A stretch of 64,000 nt of DNA from an uncultured Clostridia bacterium (GCA_946414315.1 CAMKNZ010000002.1:1-64000), one strand, 5' to 3'. Shown: positions 46,001 through 56,292, numbered from the stretch's first letter. A program made the numbers and translations. Notes: generated from the sequence alone by a model not told the origin.

Positions 46001-46561
46001 TTATTCTTCAAAAACAAAATTGCAGTCGCTGTCGTCCAGCAATGGAGATGTTGTGTCCTTTTGGCTGAGCAGTTCTTCCTTGACTTCTCCCCAGTCGACA
46101 CCGATTGTGGGATCATTAAACCGGATCCCCCGGTCGCATTCCTTGCTGTAAAGGTTGTCCACCTTATAGCAGAACTCCACATCATCCGTCAGCGTCTTGA
46201 ATCCGTGTCCGAATCCACGGGGAATCATAAGCATCCGCTTGTTCTCCGCGCTCAGTTCAACCGCAACCCATTGTTTATAGGTCGGGCTTCCTTTCCGCAG
46301 ATCCACCGCCACATCCAGCACGGCGCCCTTGGTTACCCGAACCAGCTTCGCCTGCGCCATCGGATTGTTCTGGAAATGGATGCCTCTCAATATTCCCTTC
46401 TGAGAAGAGAAACTCTGATTATCCTGCACAAAGTTGTAATCCAGACCCATCTCTTCAAAGTTCCGGGTGCTCCATGTCTCCATAAAGTAGCCCCGCTGGT
46501 CTCCGAAAACCTGCGGCTCAACGATATATACTCCCGGCAGTTTTGTCTCTGTCTTTTTCAT
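46001..46561 (-). CDS. rfbC: dTDP-4-dehydrorhamnose 3,5-epimerase
   Basis: GVYIVEPQVFGDQRGYFMETW; QDNQSFSSQKGILRGIHFQ; IPRGFGHGFKTL. Confidence 0.96.
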   Translation of the reverse strand: MKKTETKLPGVYIVEPQVFGDQRGYFMETWSTRNFEEMGLDYNFVQDNQSFSSQKGILRGIHFQNNPMAQAKLVRVTKGAVLDVAVDLRKGSPTYKQWVAVELSAENKRMLMIPRGFGHGFKTLTDDVEFCYKVDNLYSKECDRGIRFNDPTIGVDWGEVKEELLSQKDTTSPLLDDSDCNFVFEE

Positions 46562-47448
46562 CAGTACCTTACCTTTCCTTCCGCCACAGCTTTCAGGTGC
46601 GCCCCGTACGGGCTCTTTCCGTAAGCCTTCGCGGATTCCATCAGCTTCTCCCGGTCAATGAATCCGTTGATAAACGCAATCTCCTCCGGCGCGGAAATGG
46701 TAATTCCCTGCCGGCTCTGAATCATCTCCACAAACTCCGCCGCCTGCAGCAAACTTTGCATTGTTCCCGTATCCAGCCAGGCAAAACCGCGGCCCAAAAG
46801 CTGAACGTCCAGAAGACCGTTTGTCAGATACATATCGTTCAGCGTCGTGATCTCCAGTTCGCCCCGGGCGCTGGGCTTCACCTGGTGCGCTCTGCCCGAT
46901 ACCCCTGCCGGGTAGAAATAGAGTCCGGTGACCGCATAATTGGATTTCGGCGCTTTCGGTTTTTCTTCAATGCTCAGGGCTTTCCCTGTTTCATCAAATT
47001 CCACCACGCCAAACCGTTCCGGATCCGGAACGTAGTATCCGAAAACGGTCGCCCTTTCGTTCTCCTCGGCGTTTCTTACGGCTGCTTTCAGCATTGTCCG
47101 GAAACCGTTGCCATAGAAGATATTGTCACCCAGCACCATCGCGCAGGCTTCATCCCCGATGAACTCTTCGCCCAGCAGAAATGCCTGGGCCAGCCCGTCC
47201 GGGGAAGGCTGAACCTTGTACTGCAGGTTTACCCCGAACTGGCTTCCGTCCCCCAGCAGGCTCTCAAACCGGGGGGTATCCGTCGGTGTGGAGATGATCA
47301 GGATGTCCCGGATCCCGGCGAGCATCAGGGTGCTCAGGGGATAATAGATCATCGGCTTGTCATACACCGGCAGCAGCTGCTTGGACGTAACCATCGTCAG
47401 GGGATAGAGTCTCGTTCCGGCGCCTCCGGCCAGGATAATGCCTTTCAT
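46561..47448 (-). CDS. rfbA: Glucose-1-phosphate thymidylyltransferase
   Basis: [63 protein letters not shown]. Confidence 0.97.
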   Translation of the reverse strand: MKGIILAGGAGTRLYPLTMVTSKQLLPVYDKPMIYYPLSTLMLAGIRDILIISTPTDTPRFESLLGDGSQFGVNLQYKVQPSPDGLAQAFLLGEEFIGDEACAMVLGDNIFYGNGFRTMLKAAVRNAEENERATVFGYYVPDPERFGVVEFDETGKALSIEEKPKAPKSNYAVTGLYFYPAGVSGRAHQVKPSARGELEITTLNDMYLTNGLLDVQLLGRGFAWLDTGTMQSLLQAAEFVEMIQSRQGITISAPEEIAFINGFIDREKLMESAKAYGKSPYGAHLKAVAEGKVRY

Positions 47449-47534
47449 GCGTTCTTTCTCCTCTTCAGGTTTCGATTTAGAGAGCAATCAAGGAGCATCG
47501 CGGTTTGCGATACTCCTCGATGACATTTGTTGTC

Positions 47535-48923
47535 TTATGCCTGTTTTTCTTCTTTTCTTCTGCTCCGGATCAGCAGTGACATGCACACCATGAATCCGAC
47601 TGCGCAGATCGGTCCGGCTGTCTTCAGCGCTTTCACAATGAATTCCCCGGAGATCAGGCTCGGTGTCTTATACTTCACCGCGGTCGTGGAAACGGTCCGT
47701 TCGTTGATCTCCTGTGCGCTGTAGGCGTCCAGCATCGCCGCGAAATCGCTTACGATGGCATCCTTCTTGGTAGTCAGGGCGCTGATCTTTTCTTCCACGG
47801 ATTTCCGCAGCTCTTCCAGTTCTTTCCGGTTCAGCTGCTCCACCGCGGAAGCGTCTTCATCCTCGCCGGCTTCCTTCATCTTCGCTGCGGCGCCGGTCAT
47901 GTCGTCCAGTCGTGCCTGATACAGGGTGATCTTCGCGTTGGTTTCGGCGATCTTGTCCGAAACCTTTTTCCGGGTTTCCACCAGTTTGTCGTAGGTCTGG
48001 GTCGCGCTGCTGCCCACCCGGCTCAGGCTTCCGTTCGCGCTGACATAGATGATACCGTCTTTGTCGTAGGAATTGACCTGTGCTTCGATCTGTTTCAGTT
48101 CTTCCGTCAGGCTGTCCAGCTGGATCTGCAGTTCGCGGATCTCCATTTCATACCGCTTTTGGAGCCGTGTCCGGTCCTTCGACACCGCGTTCATTGTGAT
48201 CGTCGCGTTCAGCCGGTTGATGTCGCTCTGCAGGTTCTGATACCGGGTCACGATATCACCGAAGCCTTTCCCGTTCATCCGGAAATCTTTCGCCAGCTCT
48301 TTCATCTCTTCCGCATAGCGGATCTGCTGGCTCACGCTTTCGGAGATTGCCTCCATCTGCTGGGCATAATCGTATTCCGGCAGATTCGTAATCGGGTTCG
48401 CCTGGTCCAGGCTCGCAGCGTAGGTCTTGGCGAAATAAGCCCGGTAAGCCGTCAGGATATTCCTCAGCAGCTCGGACAGTTTGCCGGAGGAGATACCTTT
48501 GTCAAAATCGTTATACAGTGTCACGCTGAACTGGGTCGGATGGTAGTCCGTCACCGCCGCTGCATTGTCCGCGTTTGCGTCCAGCAGGGACACATATTTC
48601 GTCATCTGTTCCGCAATTTTTTCCGGATACACACCGGTCACCGTCAAATTCTCCCGCAGTTGTTCCGCAGTATAGGTTCCCGCCAGTCCGGATGCTTCCA
48701 ATGCCTTATCCAGCACCTCATCGGTTGTAAGCCCGCTCAGGTCAAAGGGATAGCCGTTGGGCGCCTTCCCTTCGGCGGAGCCTTCAAAGGCAAACTGAAT
48801 GGAGGCCACGGCATAAGTCCGGTTGTTTTCACCGTTGAACAGGATCGCCGCCAGAACAGTGCCGGTCAGTCCGCAGATGATCAGGACGATCAGGGTATTT
48901 CTCAGCCAATGCGTCTTTTTCAT
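47535..48923 (-). CDS. Wzz/chain-length-determinant-like coiled-coil protein (two TMs)
   Basis: N-terminal TM and C-terminal TM (ALKTAGPICAVGFMVCMSLLIR) flank a coiled coil; next to the second Wzz-like gene. Confidence 0.55.
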   Translation of the reverse strand: MKKTHWLRNTLIVLIICGLTGTVLAAILFNGENNRTYAVASIQFAFEGSAEGKAPNGYPFDLSGLTTDEVLDKALEASGLAGTYTAEQLRENLTVTGVYPEKIAEQMTKYVSLLDANADNAAAVTDYHPTQFSVTLYNDFDKGISSGKLSELLRNILTAYRAYFAKTYAASLDQANPITNLPEYDYAQQMEAISESVSQQIRYAEEMKELAKDFRMNGKGFGDIVTRYQNLQSDINRLNATITMNAVSKDRTRLQKRYEMEIRELQIQLDSLTEELKQIEAQVNSYDKDGIIYVSANGSLSRVGSSATQTYDKLVETRKKVSDKIAETNAKITLYQARLDDMTGAAAKMKEAGEDEDASAVEQLNRKELEELRKSVEEKISALTTKKDAIVSDFAAMLDAYSAQEINERTVSTTAVKYKTPSLISGEFIVKALKTAGPICAVGFMVCMSLLIRSRRKEEKQA

Positions 48924-50551
48924 TTTGCAGCCGCCTCCTTTCCGTTCATGTCATCTCCGTTCATGTCATCCCGAGCGCAGTCGAGGGATCTCGTCTCTTT
49001 TTTCTTTAATTCTGAATTATTACTAAACTCCGGCAGCAGCGCTGCCAGGAACCAGATGCCGCAGGCAATGACCACGCCGGCCACCGCGCCGATGATCATC
49101 TTTTTCAGGGAGGCAGCCAGGAAGTTCTGCAGCTTGCCCTGCGGTGCGCTGTGATCTTCGTAGGTCTTGTACAGCGGGCTGTCGAATACTTCTTCCATAT
49201 GCGCGCTGATCTGTTCATATAACGTTTTCGCGGATTCGATAGACCGGGCCAGTTCAGCTTCGACTTCCTCTGTCACTTCGGTCTGGGTTTTCTCATCCAT
49301 CCGGGTAATCCGGTCAGTATAGTCTGCGATGGTTGTTTTCAGCTCGGCGACTTTTTCATAATCCTTGGACTGCTGCAGAATCAGGTCGTTGTAGTACTCC
49401 GTGGACGCTTTGGTACTCTTTGCCGCGTCGCTTTCCTGCATGGAGACGATGACCTCGTCGTTTTTGTAGGCGGCCAGCAGTTTCTTCGTCTCTTCGATTC
49501 GCGCGTTTACTTCGTCCAGCTGGTTCTGCGCTTCACGAAGCATGTATTTCCATCCGGTCAGCAGCGTGCTCTTATCCCGGGTGATTGCGTTCTCGCTCAC
49601 CATGGAATAGAGATAGTCCACATTGATGCTCCGGAAAGTCTGCAGCGTCTCCATCCAGTCTTCCAGACTGCGCCCGGTCTTCCAGGAACGGTAATTCTTT
49701 ACGCTGTCGGTTTTTTCGTCGCAGTAGTCATATAGTTTATCGATACCGCTCCGCAGCTGATCCAGACTGTCCAGTACATCTTGATCTTGAATATCGATCA
49801 CGGAAATAGCGTCATCCGGCAGGGTGATATCCGCGTAAGTCCGTACCAGGTAGTCATTGTAAACAGTCAGGATCCGGTCCAGCAGCAGGGAAAGCTCTCC
49901 GTCTTTGAGATCCGTAACAAAACGATCTTCCTCGTTTTCTTTGAAACCGTTCGTTAGCGAGACCACGAATCGGTTCTGATATTTCATCTCTGCCTCTTGC
50001 AACTGTTTATATGCATCCGCATTTTTCGCATCCGCCAGGCCTGCCAATGCTTCTTTGGTCCGTCGGCTGTCCTCCGTCAGTACTGTCTGGATCCGGATAC
50101 CGTTTCGCAGTGATGATACAGTGATCGGTTTGGACAGAGTCATCCCGTCCAGTGCCGTCTGCAGCACATAGGCCGAAGTGATCTGATTCAGATCCAGATC
50201 CGTACCGTCCGGAGCAGAAAGATCTGATACGGGTTCATATTCCGGATCGTCCGGGACGATCCACTCATCGTCTTTCAACACCTTCACCGGGGCTTCATAC
50301 CGAAGCACCACCACAGAGGAAACTGTCAGTTCGGGTTTGCTGAACTGATATAGCAGCAGCGGTGCACAGAGTCCGATGGTCAAGCATAGTACCAGCACCC
50401 AGGCAAACAGACGCTTCCGTATCTTCATGTTGTGGAATATATTGCCCAGATCGATAGTGGCCTCATCCTCACTAGTACGGTTTACCACTAGCTGGATCTG
50501 CCTGTTCGGATCTGTCGGCAGGATATCCTTCCTGTTCTCATTGTTGTCCAA
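48920..50551 (-). CDS. Wzz-like polysaccharide chain-length/co-polymerase protein
   Basis: IDLGNIFHNMKIRKRLFAWVLVLCLTIGLCAPLLLYQFSKPELTVSSVVVLRYE; long coiled coil; C-terminal TM. Confidence 0.6.
   Translation of the reverse strand: MDNNENRKDILPTDPNRQIQLVVNRTSEDEATIDLGNIFHNMKIRKRLFAWVLVLCLTIGLCAPLLLYQFSKPELTVSSVVVLRYEAPVKVLKDDEWIVPDDPEYEPVSDLSAPDGTDLDLNQITSAYVLQTALDGMTLSKPITVSSLRNGIRIQTVLTEDSRRTKEALAGLADAKNADAYKQLQEAEMKYQNRFVVSLTNGFKENEEDRFVTDLKDGELSLLLDRILTVYNDYLVRTYADITLPDDAISVIDIQDQDVLDSLDQLRSGIDKLYDYCDEKTDSVKNYRSWKTGRSLEDWMETLQTFRSINVDYLYSMVSENAITRDKSTLLTGWKYMLREAQNQLDEVNARIEETKKLLAAYKNDEVIVSMQESDAAKSTKASTEYYNDLILQQSKDYEKVAELKTTIADYTDRITRMDEKTQTEVTEEVEAELARSIESAKTLYEQISAHMEEVFDSPLYKTYEDHSAPQGKLQNFLAASLKKMIIGAVAGVVIACGIWFLAALLPEFSNNSELKKKETRSLDCARDDMNGDDMNGKEAAAK
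48963..48992. repeat. TCATCC..GGATCT interspersed repeat inside the C-terminal coding region of the Wzz-like gene
   Basis: atgtcatcccgagcgcagtcgagggatctc; encodes the terminal ..RSLDCARDDMNG.. residues. Confidence 0.6.
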
Positions 50552-50587
50552 ATCAGTTTCACCCCTTACGTTCGTCCTAACAAAATA

Positions 50588-51700
50588 TTATACCAACTCG
50601 TTGACTTTTTTCAACGCCGCTGCAATCACCTGATCCATATCGTAATACTTGTATTCACCCAGCCGGCCGCCGAAGATGACCTTCGGTTTTTTTTCGGCCA
50701 AGGCTTTGTAAGCCTGGTACAGGTTACTGTTCTTCTCGTCGTTCACCGGATAATAGGGTTCGTCTCCCGGTTTCCATTCAGAGCTGAACTCCCTGCTGAT
50801 TACTGTCTTCGGCAGATCATTCCCGTTTTCGTCTTTGCCGAACTCAAACCACTTGTGCTCGATAATCCTGGTCCAGGGCGTTTCCGCGTCAGTATAGTTC
50901 ACTGCGGCATTGCCTTGAAAGTTTGGTTTGTTCAGCACTTCTGTCTCGAACCGCACACTGCGATATTCCAGATTGCCCAAGCAGTAATTGAAATAGGCAT
51001 CGATCGGTCCGGTAAATATCACCTTCTCAGCCATTCCGTCCCATTTTGCTTTATCTGCCAAATAATCTACTCCCAATTGAACCCCGATTCCGTCCAGCAT
51101 GTTAGCGACCATCTTCGTATATCCGCCAATCGGGATTCCTTGGTACAGGGCATTAAAGTAGTTGTTGTCAAATGTCAGACGCACCGGCAGCCGCTTGATA
51201 ATGAATGCCGGCAGTTCATTGCAGGGTCTTCCCCACTGTTTCTGGGTATAGCCTTTGATCAGCTTTTCATAAATATCCGTTCCGACCAAAGAGATTGCCT
51301 GCTCCTCCAGATTTTTGGGCTCAGTGATCCCGGCTGCTTTCCGCTGTTTTTCGATCTTCGCAGCCGCTTCCTCCGGCATTACTACTCCCCACATTTTGTT
51401 GAAGGTATACATATTAAAGGGCAGGGAATATAGTTCTCCGTGATAGTCGGCCACCGGGGAGTTCGTAAATCGATTAAATGTCGCGAAACGCTGTACATAG
51501 TCCCATACCTGTTTGTTGTTGGTATGAAAAATATGTGCACCGTATTTGTGTACATGGATCCTTTCGATCTGTTCTGTGTACACATTCCCGGCGATATGTG
51601 GACGCTTGTCGATGACCAGACAGGTTTTGCCCGCGTCCGTCAGTTCCCGGGCACAAGTCGCACCGAATAAACCGGCTCCGACAATCAGATAATCGAACAT
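50588..51700 (-). CDS. glf: UDP-galactopyranose mutase
   Basis: DYLIVGAGLFGATCARELTDAGKTCLVIDKRPHIAGNVYTE; IHVHKYGAHIFHTNNKQVW; YTQKQWGRPCNELPAFIIKRLPVRLTFDNNYFN. Confidence 0.97.
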   Translation of the reverse strand: MFDYLIVGAGLFGATCARELTDAGKTCLVIDKRPHIAGNVYTEQIERIHVHKYGAHIFHTNNKQVWDYVQRFATFNRFTNSPVADYHGELYSLPFNMYTFNKMWGVVMPEEAAAKIEKQRKAAGITEPKNLEEQAISLVGTDIYEKLIKGYTQKQWGRPCNELPAFIIKRLPVRLTFDNNYFNALYQGIPIGGYTKMVANMLDGIGVQLGVDYLADKAKWDGMAEKVIFTGPIDAYFNYCLGNLEYRSVRFETEVLNKPNFQGNAAVNYTDAETPWTRIIEHKWFEFGKDENGNDLPKTVISREFSSEWKPGDEPYYPVNDEKNSNLYQAYKALAEKKPKVIFGGRLGEYKYYDMDQVIAAALKKVNELV

Positions 51701-51752
51701 TATTTCCCGCTCCGACTCAATATAATTCCTAATTCACTGAATAAAAATGATC

Positions 51753-54323
51753 TCAATTAACAAAAAACCCCTTATAACCAGGATATTTTGAATAGCTCTG
51801 ATCTGCTGCAATAAGCTCTATGAAGTTATCAATCTCCAAAATGTCCGATTTGTGACATTTACGGATCTCAAGCTTATAATTTTTCTTGCATATTTTCAGC
51901 GGCACCATTTCCCAAAGGTTTTCTTTTCCGCCTCTATTATTATACGTCTTTTTGAGATCTTCTTTCAGTTTTTCAGCATCTTCTCCATTCCAGTAGGAAA
52001 TACCAAACGCTTGATAACAATCTGTTCCTCCCATTTGGTAATTGACCGCATATCCATTCCGTTTTTTGAAGCTCCAATCGTCAGTTTCAGATACTTTTGC
52101 TCCCAGATAATTAGATTGGAATTCATATTTGTTTATTATATCCGGATTGCTGATATACAAATCAGCTTCACAGATATAACAACGATCAATCAGGTCAATT
52201 GCACACATTGCTGAACTGATATTATTTGCCAGGTTAAACTCTGGATTATCAATAAAGCGAAGTGTCGGATACTTCTCAAGCAGTTGATCAAATTGTTCTT
52301 TTTTATATCCCCGAACAATGGTAATGTTTGTGATATCTTTCGCGTACAAAGCGTCAAGCAAAGTGTCAAGGATTCTCACACCGTTGATTTTCACAAGCGG
52401 CTTTGGCGTATCCAGTGTCACAGGCGCCAATCTCTGCCCAAATCCTGCTGCCAGGATAATCGCTTTACGTACTCTGTACGGTTCAAGCATCTTTAGACCT
52501 TTTTCGCTGATTTCAATCTCACCATTTACTGTCTCATTGATATAATCCTTATCAGCAAGGTCTCGAATCAGTTTCGTGGTATTACTGAGCGTGATTGTCA
52601 AATCGTCTGCAAGTTTTCTCTGGCTATACTGCCCTTTCCCATTCTTCTCCAGATATGTCAGAAAGTCGAATTCATATCTACTTAATCCAATTCCGCCTTC
52701 TGTTTCTTTATTGTCGGCTTTTTTCAGGGCATTTGCGATTATTGAAAATATTACTCTTGCACCCACATTCAATACAAGAATGATCAGTGAGATCACACTC
52801 TGCATTTCATAGTTGCTGTTCTTTTCATAAGTTGTGATTAAGATTGATAATGGTTGATTATCATAAGTGCAAAGAAAAGCAACAGCTGAAATTGTGATCA
52901 TGCTGTTCAGGAAGAAATAGGAAAACATTTCGATCAATGTTGAAGCAGAATTCGGAATCAATACTTTCCGGATAATTCCACCTTTTCCAATCCCCAGTGT
53001 CTCGCCGATTACTTCATAATCGCTGTTGATCTTGCTCAGGCAATTTTTCGCAAGCAGATATGGTGATCCGAGGAAGTGAAAGATATTAACTACAATCAGG
53101 ATCAGGATCGTTCCATAGAATGTTCCGTTGGTTCCTTTGAACAAGAAGATAAAGCCTATGCCAAGCACGAGGCCTGGAATCGCAATGGTGGATAATGCCA
53201 GCAGATCAACTGCTTTCGCCATCCTACCGCTTTTACGCACGCTCAGATAACCGAGAAGATAGGCAAAACAAGTACCGACCAAAGCAGTCAGGCAAGCAAG
53301 TAGCAGGGAATTCTGAATATACTGAGAAAGCCCCACACCGTGCGTGTTTGAGAATATATTCGCAATATGCTCAAGCGAGAAACTCAGATCGTTAGGAAAA
53401 GACTTCGTCAGTGATAAGCTGATAAATGCTAGTTGCGGCAGGAACAGGATTGCACAAAGCACTATAATCACAGCAATAGCAATTCTGTTAAAACCCTTAT
53501 CCGCTTTTATCAGTCTCTTTTGTTTTTCGTTTACGCTCTGATCTTTAAAGATCACATCAAACACAAAAGAGATAATAGCCGGAATCAACAAAACAAAACC
53601 GGCGATAGATCCTCTTCCGTATTGGAATGAAGACATAAACTGATCATACAGATACATCGGTAAAGTTTTTACTTTGCCGGCAATCTCCATGGGCATCCCA
53701 TAGTCCGAGAAGATCAGTGTGAAACATGCACAGAATGCAGAGATTAAGGCGATTTTGAGATATGGGATTGTCAGTTTAAAGAATGTACTGATCCGTGGAA
53801 CTCCCATGATACTGGCCGCGTCATACGGCCCTTTATCTTCATAATGAAGGGCATCATACAAAATCAAGAAGGTTGCCGGAAATGAGGTCATTACCGAGCC
53901 CATGATCAAACCTGGAAATCCGCGAACTTCAATTTCCCAGCCGAGTAAAAGATCCAGAAATCCGTTTTTCCCAAAAAGTATACGCAAGCCAAGACCGACT
54001 GATATCGTCGGAACCAACATGCCAAGCGTAAGAAGAATAACAAAGACGTTCTTTTTCTTTAGGCTGGCAGTATTCAGCAGGTAAGCTGCTATCAAAGCAA
54101 GCGCCGTCGTGATAATTGCAGATGCTCCCGTATAAATGAGCGAGTTTGTGATTGAATGCCAAAAACTCTTGTTCTTTGCAAGATGTGCCCAGTCCTCACC
54201 TGTAACATGAAATGCAAGCGTCAGCAACGGCAGGATTGCAAACAGAATAATGCATCCCACAGTAATGCATCTCAGATATTCATGCTTGAGGATGCTGCCA
54301 ATTTGAATCATTCTTTTCTTCAT
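51753..54323 (-). CDS. Fusion: Fe3+/2-aminoethylphosphonate-type ABC permease (double-length) + winged HTH + LicC/PntC-like nucleotidyltransferase
   Basis: 856 aa uninterrupted ORF. Aa ~1-545 multi-TM with two BPD-transport regions (DAASIMGVPRISTFFKLTIPYLKIAL; GETLGIGKGGIIRKVLIPNSAST); then LSRYEFDFLTYLEKNGKGQYSQRKLADDLTITLSNTTKLIRDLADKDYI (wHTH); then RKAIILAAGFGQRLAPVTLDTPKPLVKINGVRILDTLLDAL. Confidence 0.85.
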   Translation of the reverse strand: MKKRMIQIGSILKHEYLRCITVGCIILFAILPLLTLAFHVTGEDWAHLAKNKSFWHSITNSLIYTGASAIITTALALIAAYLLNTASLKKKNVFVILLTLGMLVPTISVGLGLRILFGKNGFLDLLLGWEIEVRGFPGLIMGSVMTSFPATFLILYDALHYEDKGPYDAASIMGVPRISTFFKLTIPYLKIALISAFCACFTLIFSDYGMPMEIAGKVKTLPMYLYDQFMSSFQYGRGSIAGFVLLIPAIISFVFDVIFKDQSVNEKQKRLIKADKGFNRIAIAVIIVLCAILFLPQLAFISLSLTKSFPNDLSFSLEHIANIFSNTHGVGLSQYIQNSLLLACLTALVGTCFAYLLGYLSVRKSGRMAKAVDLLALSTIAIPGLVLGIGFIFLFKGTNGTFYGTILILIVVNIFHFLGSPYLLAKNCLSKINSDYEVIGETLGIGKGGIIRKVLIPNSASTLIEMFSYFFLNSMITISAVAFLCTYDNQPLSILITTYEKNSNYEMQSVISLIILVLNVGARVIFSIIANALKKADNKETEGGIGLSRYEFDFLTYLEKNGKGQYSQRKLADDLTITLSNTTKLIRDLADKDYINETVNGEIEISEKGLKMLEPYRVRKAIILAAGFGQRLAPVTLDTPKPLVKINGVRILDTLLDALYAKDITNITIVRGYKKEQFDQLLEKYPTLRFIDNPEFNLANNISSAMCAIDLIDRCYICEADLYISNPDIINKYEFQSNYLGAKVSETDDWSFKKRNGYAVNYQMGGTDCYQAFGISYWNGEDAEKLKEDLKKTYNNRGGKENLWEMVPLKICKKNYKLEIRKCHKSDILEIDNFIELIAADQSYSKYPGYKGFFVN

Positions 54324-55081
54324 TGGATACTGTCCTCAATTGATTTCACTTTCATGTCCAGATGATCCACAACAAACCGCTTAACGAACGCATCTGCCGG
54401 ATTATGATAGATATTGTAGGGAGTATCCAACTGCGCAATCCGCATATCATTGATGACCATGATCCGATCAGACAGGGCAAAAGCTTCTTCCTGATCATGG
54501 GTCACATAAATCATGGTAATTTTCAGTTTCTTTTGAATATCTTTTAATTGCTGCCGGAGCACCACTTTTATTTCCGCATCCAGTGCGGACATTGGTTCGT
54601 CAAAAAGAATAATATCGGGATTCAATACAAGCGTTCTTGCAATAGCCACCCGCTGCTGCTGACCGCCGGAAAGCTGTTTCGGCTTTTTGTAGATATGCTC
54701 TTCCAAACCTACTGTTTCAATAATCTCACGAACTTTTTTATCAATCTCGTCTTTATCCAGTTTTCGGCTCTGTAATGCATAGGAGATGTTATGATAAACA
54801 TCCATATTGGGAAAAAGAGAATAGTTTTGGAACACAATCCCGATATTCCGGTCTCTCGGCGCTGCTTCCGTAATATCGACATCGTTTTTATAAATTTTGC
54901 CAGAAGAAGGTTTCTCAATGCCGATCAGCATCCGCAGAATTGTTGTCTTCCCGCATCCGGAAGGCCCGAGAAGAGACAGGAATTCTCCCCTCCTCACTTC
55001 AAAAGAAACGTCTTCAAGCACCGTTTTGGACTTGAATTTCTTATTTATGTTTTCTGCCCGGATAATGGATTCTGTTCCCAT
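54320..55081 (-). CDS. ABC transporter ATP-binding protein (PotA/FbpC/PhnT type)
   Basis: LLGPSGCGKTTILRMLIGIEKPSSG; LSGGQQQRVAIARTLVLNPDIILFDEPMSALDAEI; VTHDQEEAFALSDRIMVI. Confidence 0.95.
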   Translation of the reverse strand: MGTESIIRAENINKKFKSKTVLEDVSFEVRRGEFLSLLGPSGCGKTTILRMLIGIEKPSSGKIYKNDVDITEAAPRDRNIGIVFQNYSLFPNMDVYHNISYALQSRKLDKDEIDKKVREIIETVGLEEHIYKKPKQLSGGQQQRVAIARTLVLNPDIILFDEPMSALDAEIKVVLRQQLKDIQKKLKITMIYVTHDQEEAFALSDRIMVINDMRIAQLDTPYNIYHNPADAFVKRFVVDHLDMKVKSIEDSIQ

Positions 55082-55156
55082 GGTTCTCCTCCAAACAACA
55101 TTACAAATGAAAAGAATAGCAGATTATGACATCTGCTATTCCTGTTTTTCAAAGTA

Positions 55157-56164
55157 TTAATATTCCCATTGATCCAGCAGATCCTGTTTGTATTCGAAAT
55201 CAAACATGCCTTCCATGGTGATTTCACCAAAGCCTGTCGGATAATTCGGGATTTCTGCTGCGGGCATATCCACATAGATAATGTCCGGGTTGAACTTTGC
55301 GCACTGGGGCTTGTTCAGTTCATTATACAGATAAGTAAATACTTCCTTGACAGCCGGCTTTTCGTCATGGCCGGAGATCATGCCCATGGTAAACAGATCG
55401 TAAGCCAGGCCTTTTTCGGGAACAACAACTGTCATGCCTTCGTTAACGTTAGCATAATTGACGCATTGCCACAGCAGACCGTATGCAATCGCAACATCGC
55501 CGCGCACCGCCGCTTTGGCCGGAGCGGAACCGGAAGTCGTATATTCCTTGATATTGGGATTCAGTTCTTCGAAATAAGCCAGACCTTCATCCTGTCCCAG
55601 TACAGTCACCATGCCATTGTAATAGCTGTAGCCAGTGCCTGAGGATTTGGGGCTCGGCATAGAGATCAATTCAGCATATTCCGGTTTCAGCATATCTTCG
55701 TAAGTCTGTGGGATCTCCAGGCTGTTTTCTTCCAGTACTGTAGTATTCACCAGGAAGGCTCCATAGGTCTTGCCGTTGACGGCATACTTGTGATGGCGAT
55801 CGGTATAACCGGTAACGGAGGCATCATAGATAGAAAAATCATAGTCAGACAGATCAACAAACAAATCCGGATCAGCATTCAGAATAATCTCAGCATTTAC
55901 AACTTCCAGATCGTAGAAGATGTCACAATCTGTATTCTTTCCTTCTGCCTGAAGTTTGGACAGCAGTTGACCGGTTCCCAGAGATTGGATCACGATTTCA
56001 ACATCGGGAAACTGCTTGTTCAGTTCTTCCTGCAGGTACGCAATGCGCTCGTCTTCTGCGGCAGTATAAATCACTACACGATCAGTAGCCGCAAAGGCTA
56101 AGCTGCAGAACACCAGCGCATAACTCAAAATCATAAAAACAGCAACAAATTTCTTCATGTTCAA
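55157..56164 (-). CDS. ABC transporter substrate-binding protein (AfuA/FutA/PhnS-like)
   Basis: Signal peptide; VVIYTAAEDERIAYLQEELNKQFPDVEIVIQSLGTGQLLSKLQAEGKNTDCDIFYDLE; SSGTGYSYYNGMV. Confidence 0.88.
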   Translation of the reverse strand: MNMKKFVAVFMILSYALVFCSLAFAATDRVVIYTAAEDERIAYLQEELNKQFPDVEIVIQSLGTGQLLSKLQAEGKNTDCDIFYDLEVVNAEIILNADPDLFVDLSDYDFSIYDASVTGYTDRHHKYAVNGKTYGAFLVNTTVLEENSLEIPQTYEDMLKPEYAELISMPSPKSSGTGYSYYNGMVTVLGQDEGLAYFEELNPNIKEYTTSGSAPAKAAVRGDVAIAYGLLWQCVNYANVNEGMTVVVPEKGLAYDLFTMGMISGHDEKPAVKEVFTYLYNELNKPQCAKFNPDIIYVDMPAAEIPNYPTGFGEITMEGMFDFEYKQDLLDQWEY

Positions 56165-56292
56165 ACTCCTTTGCTATCCCTCGTGGCTCGAGTTTCACAA
56201 TCCTGTTTCTGAACACGATGCGGCCAAAAACATCACCAGGAGGGAAATCTTTTGTTCAACAACATCGCATACGAGCCATCGAACTGAACGTG

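Noticed and set aside
45903-46185. N-terminal extension of the rfbB ORF to 46185
   Set aside because: The extension translates intergenic repeat DNA (HFGRNDRKKRVGRYKQ) and rfbC sequence; the RfbB start MTIIVTGGAGFIGG is at 45903.
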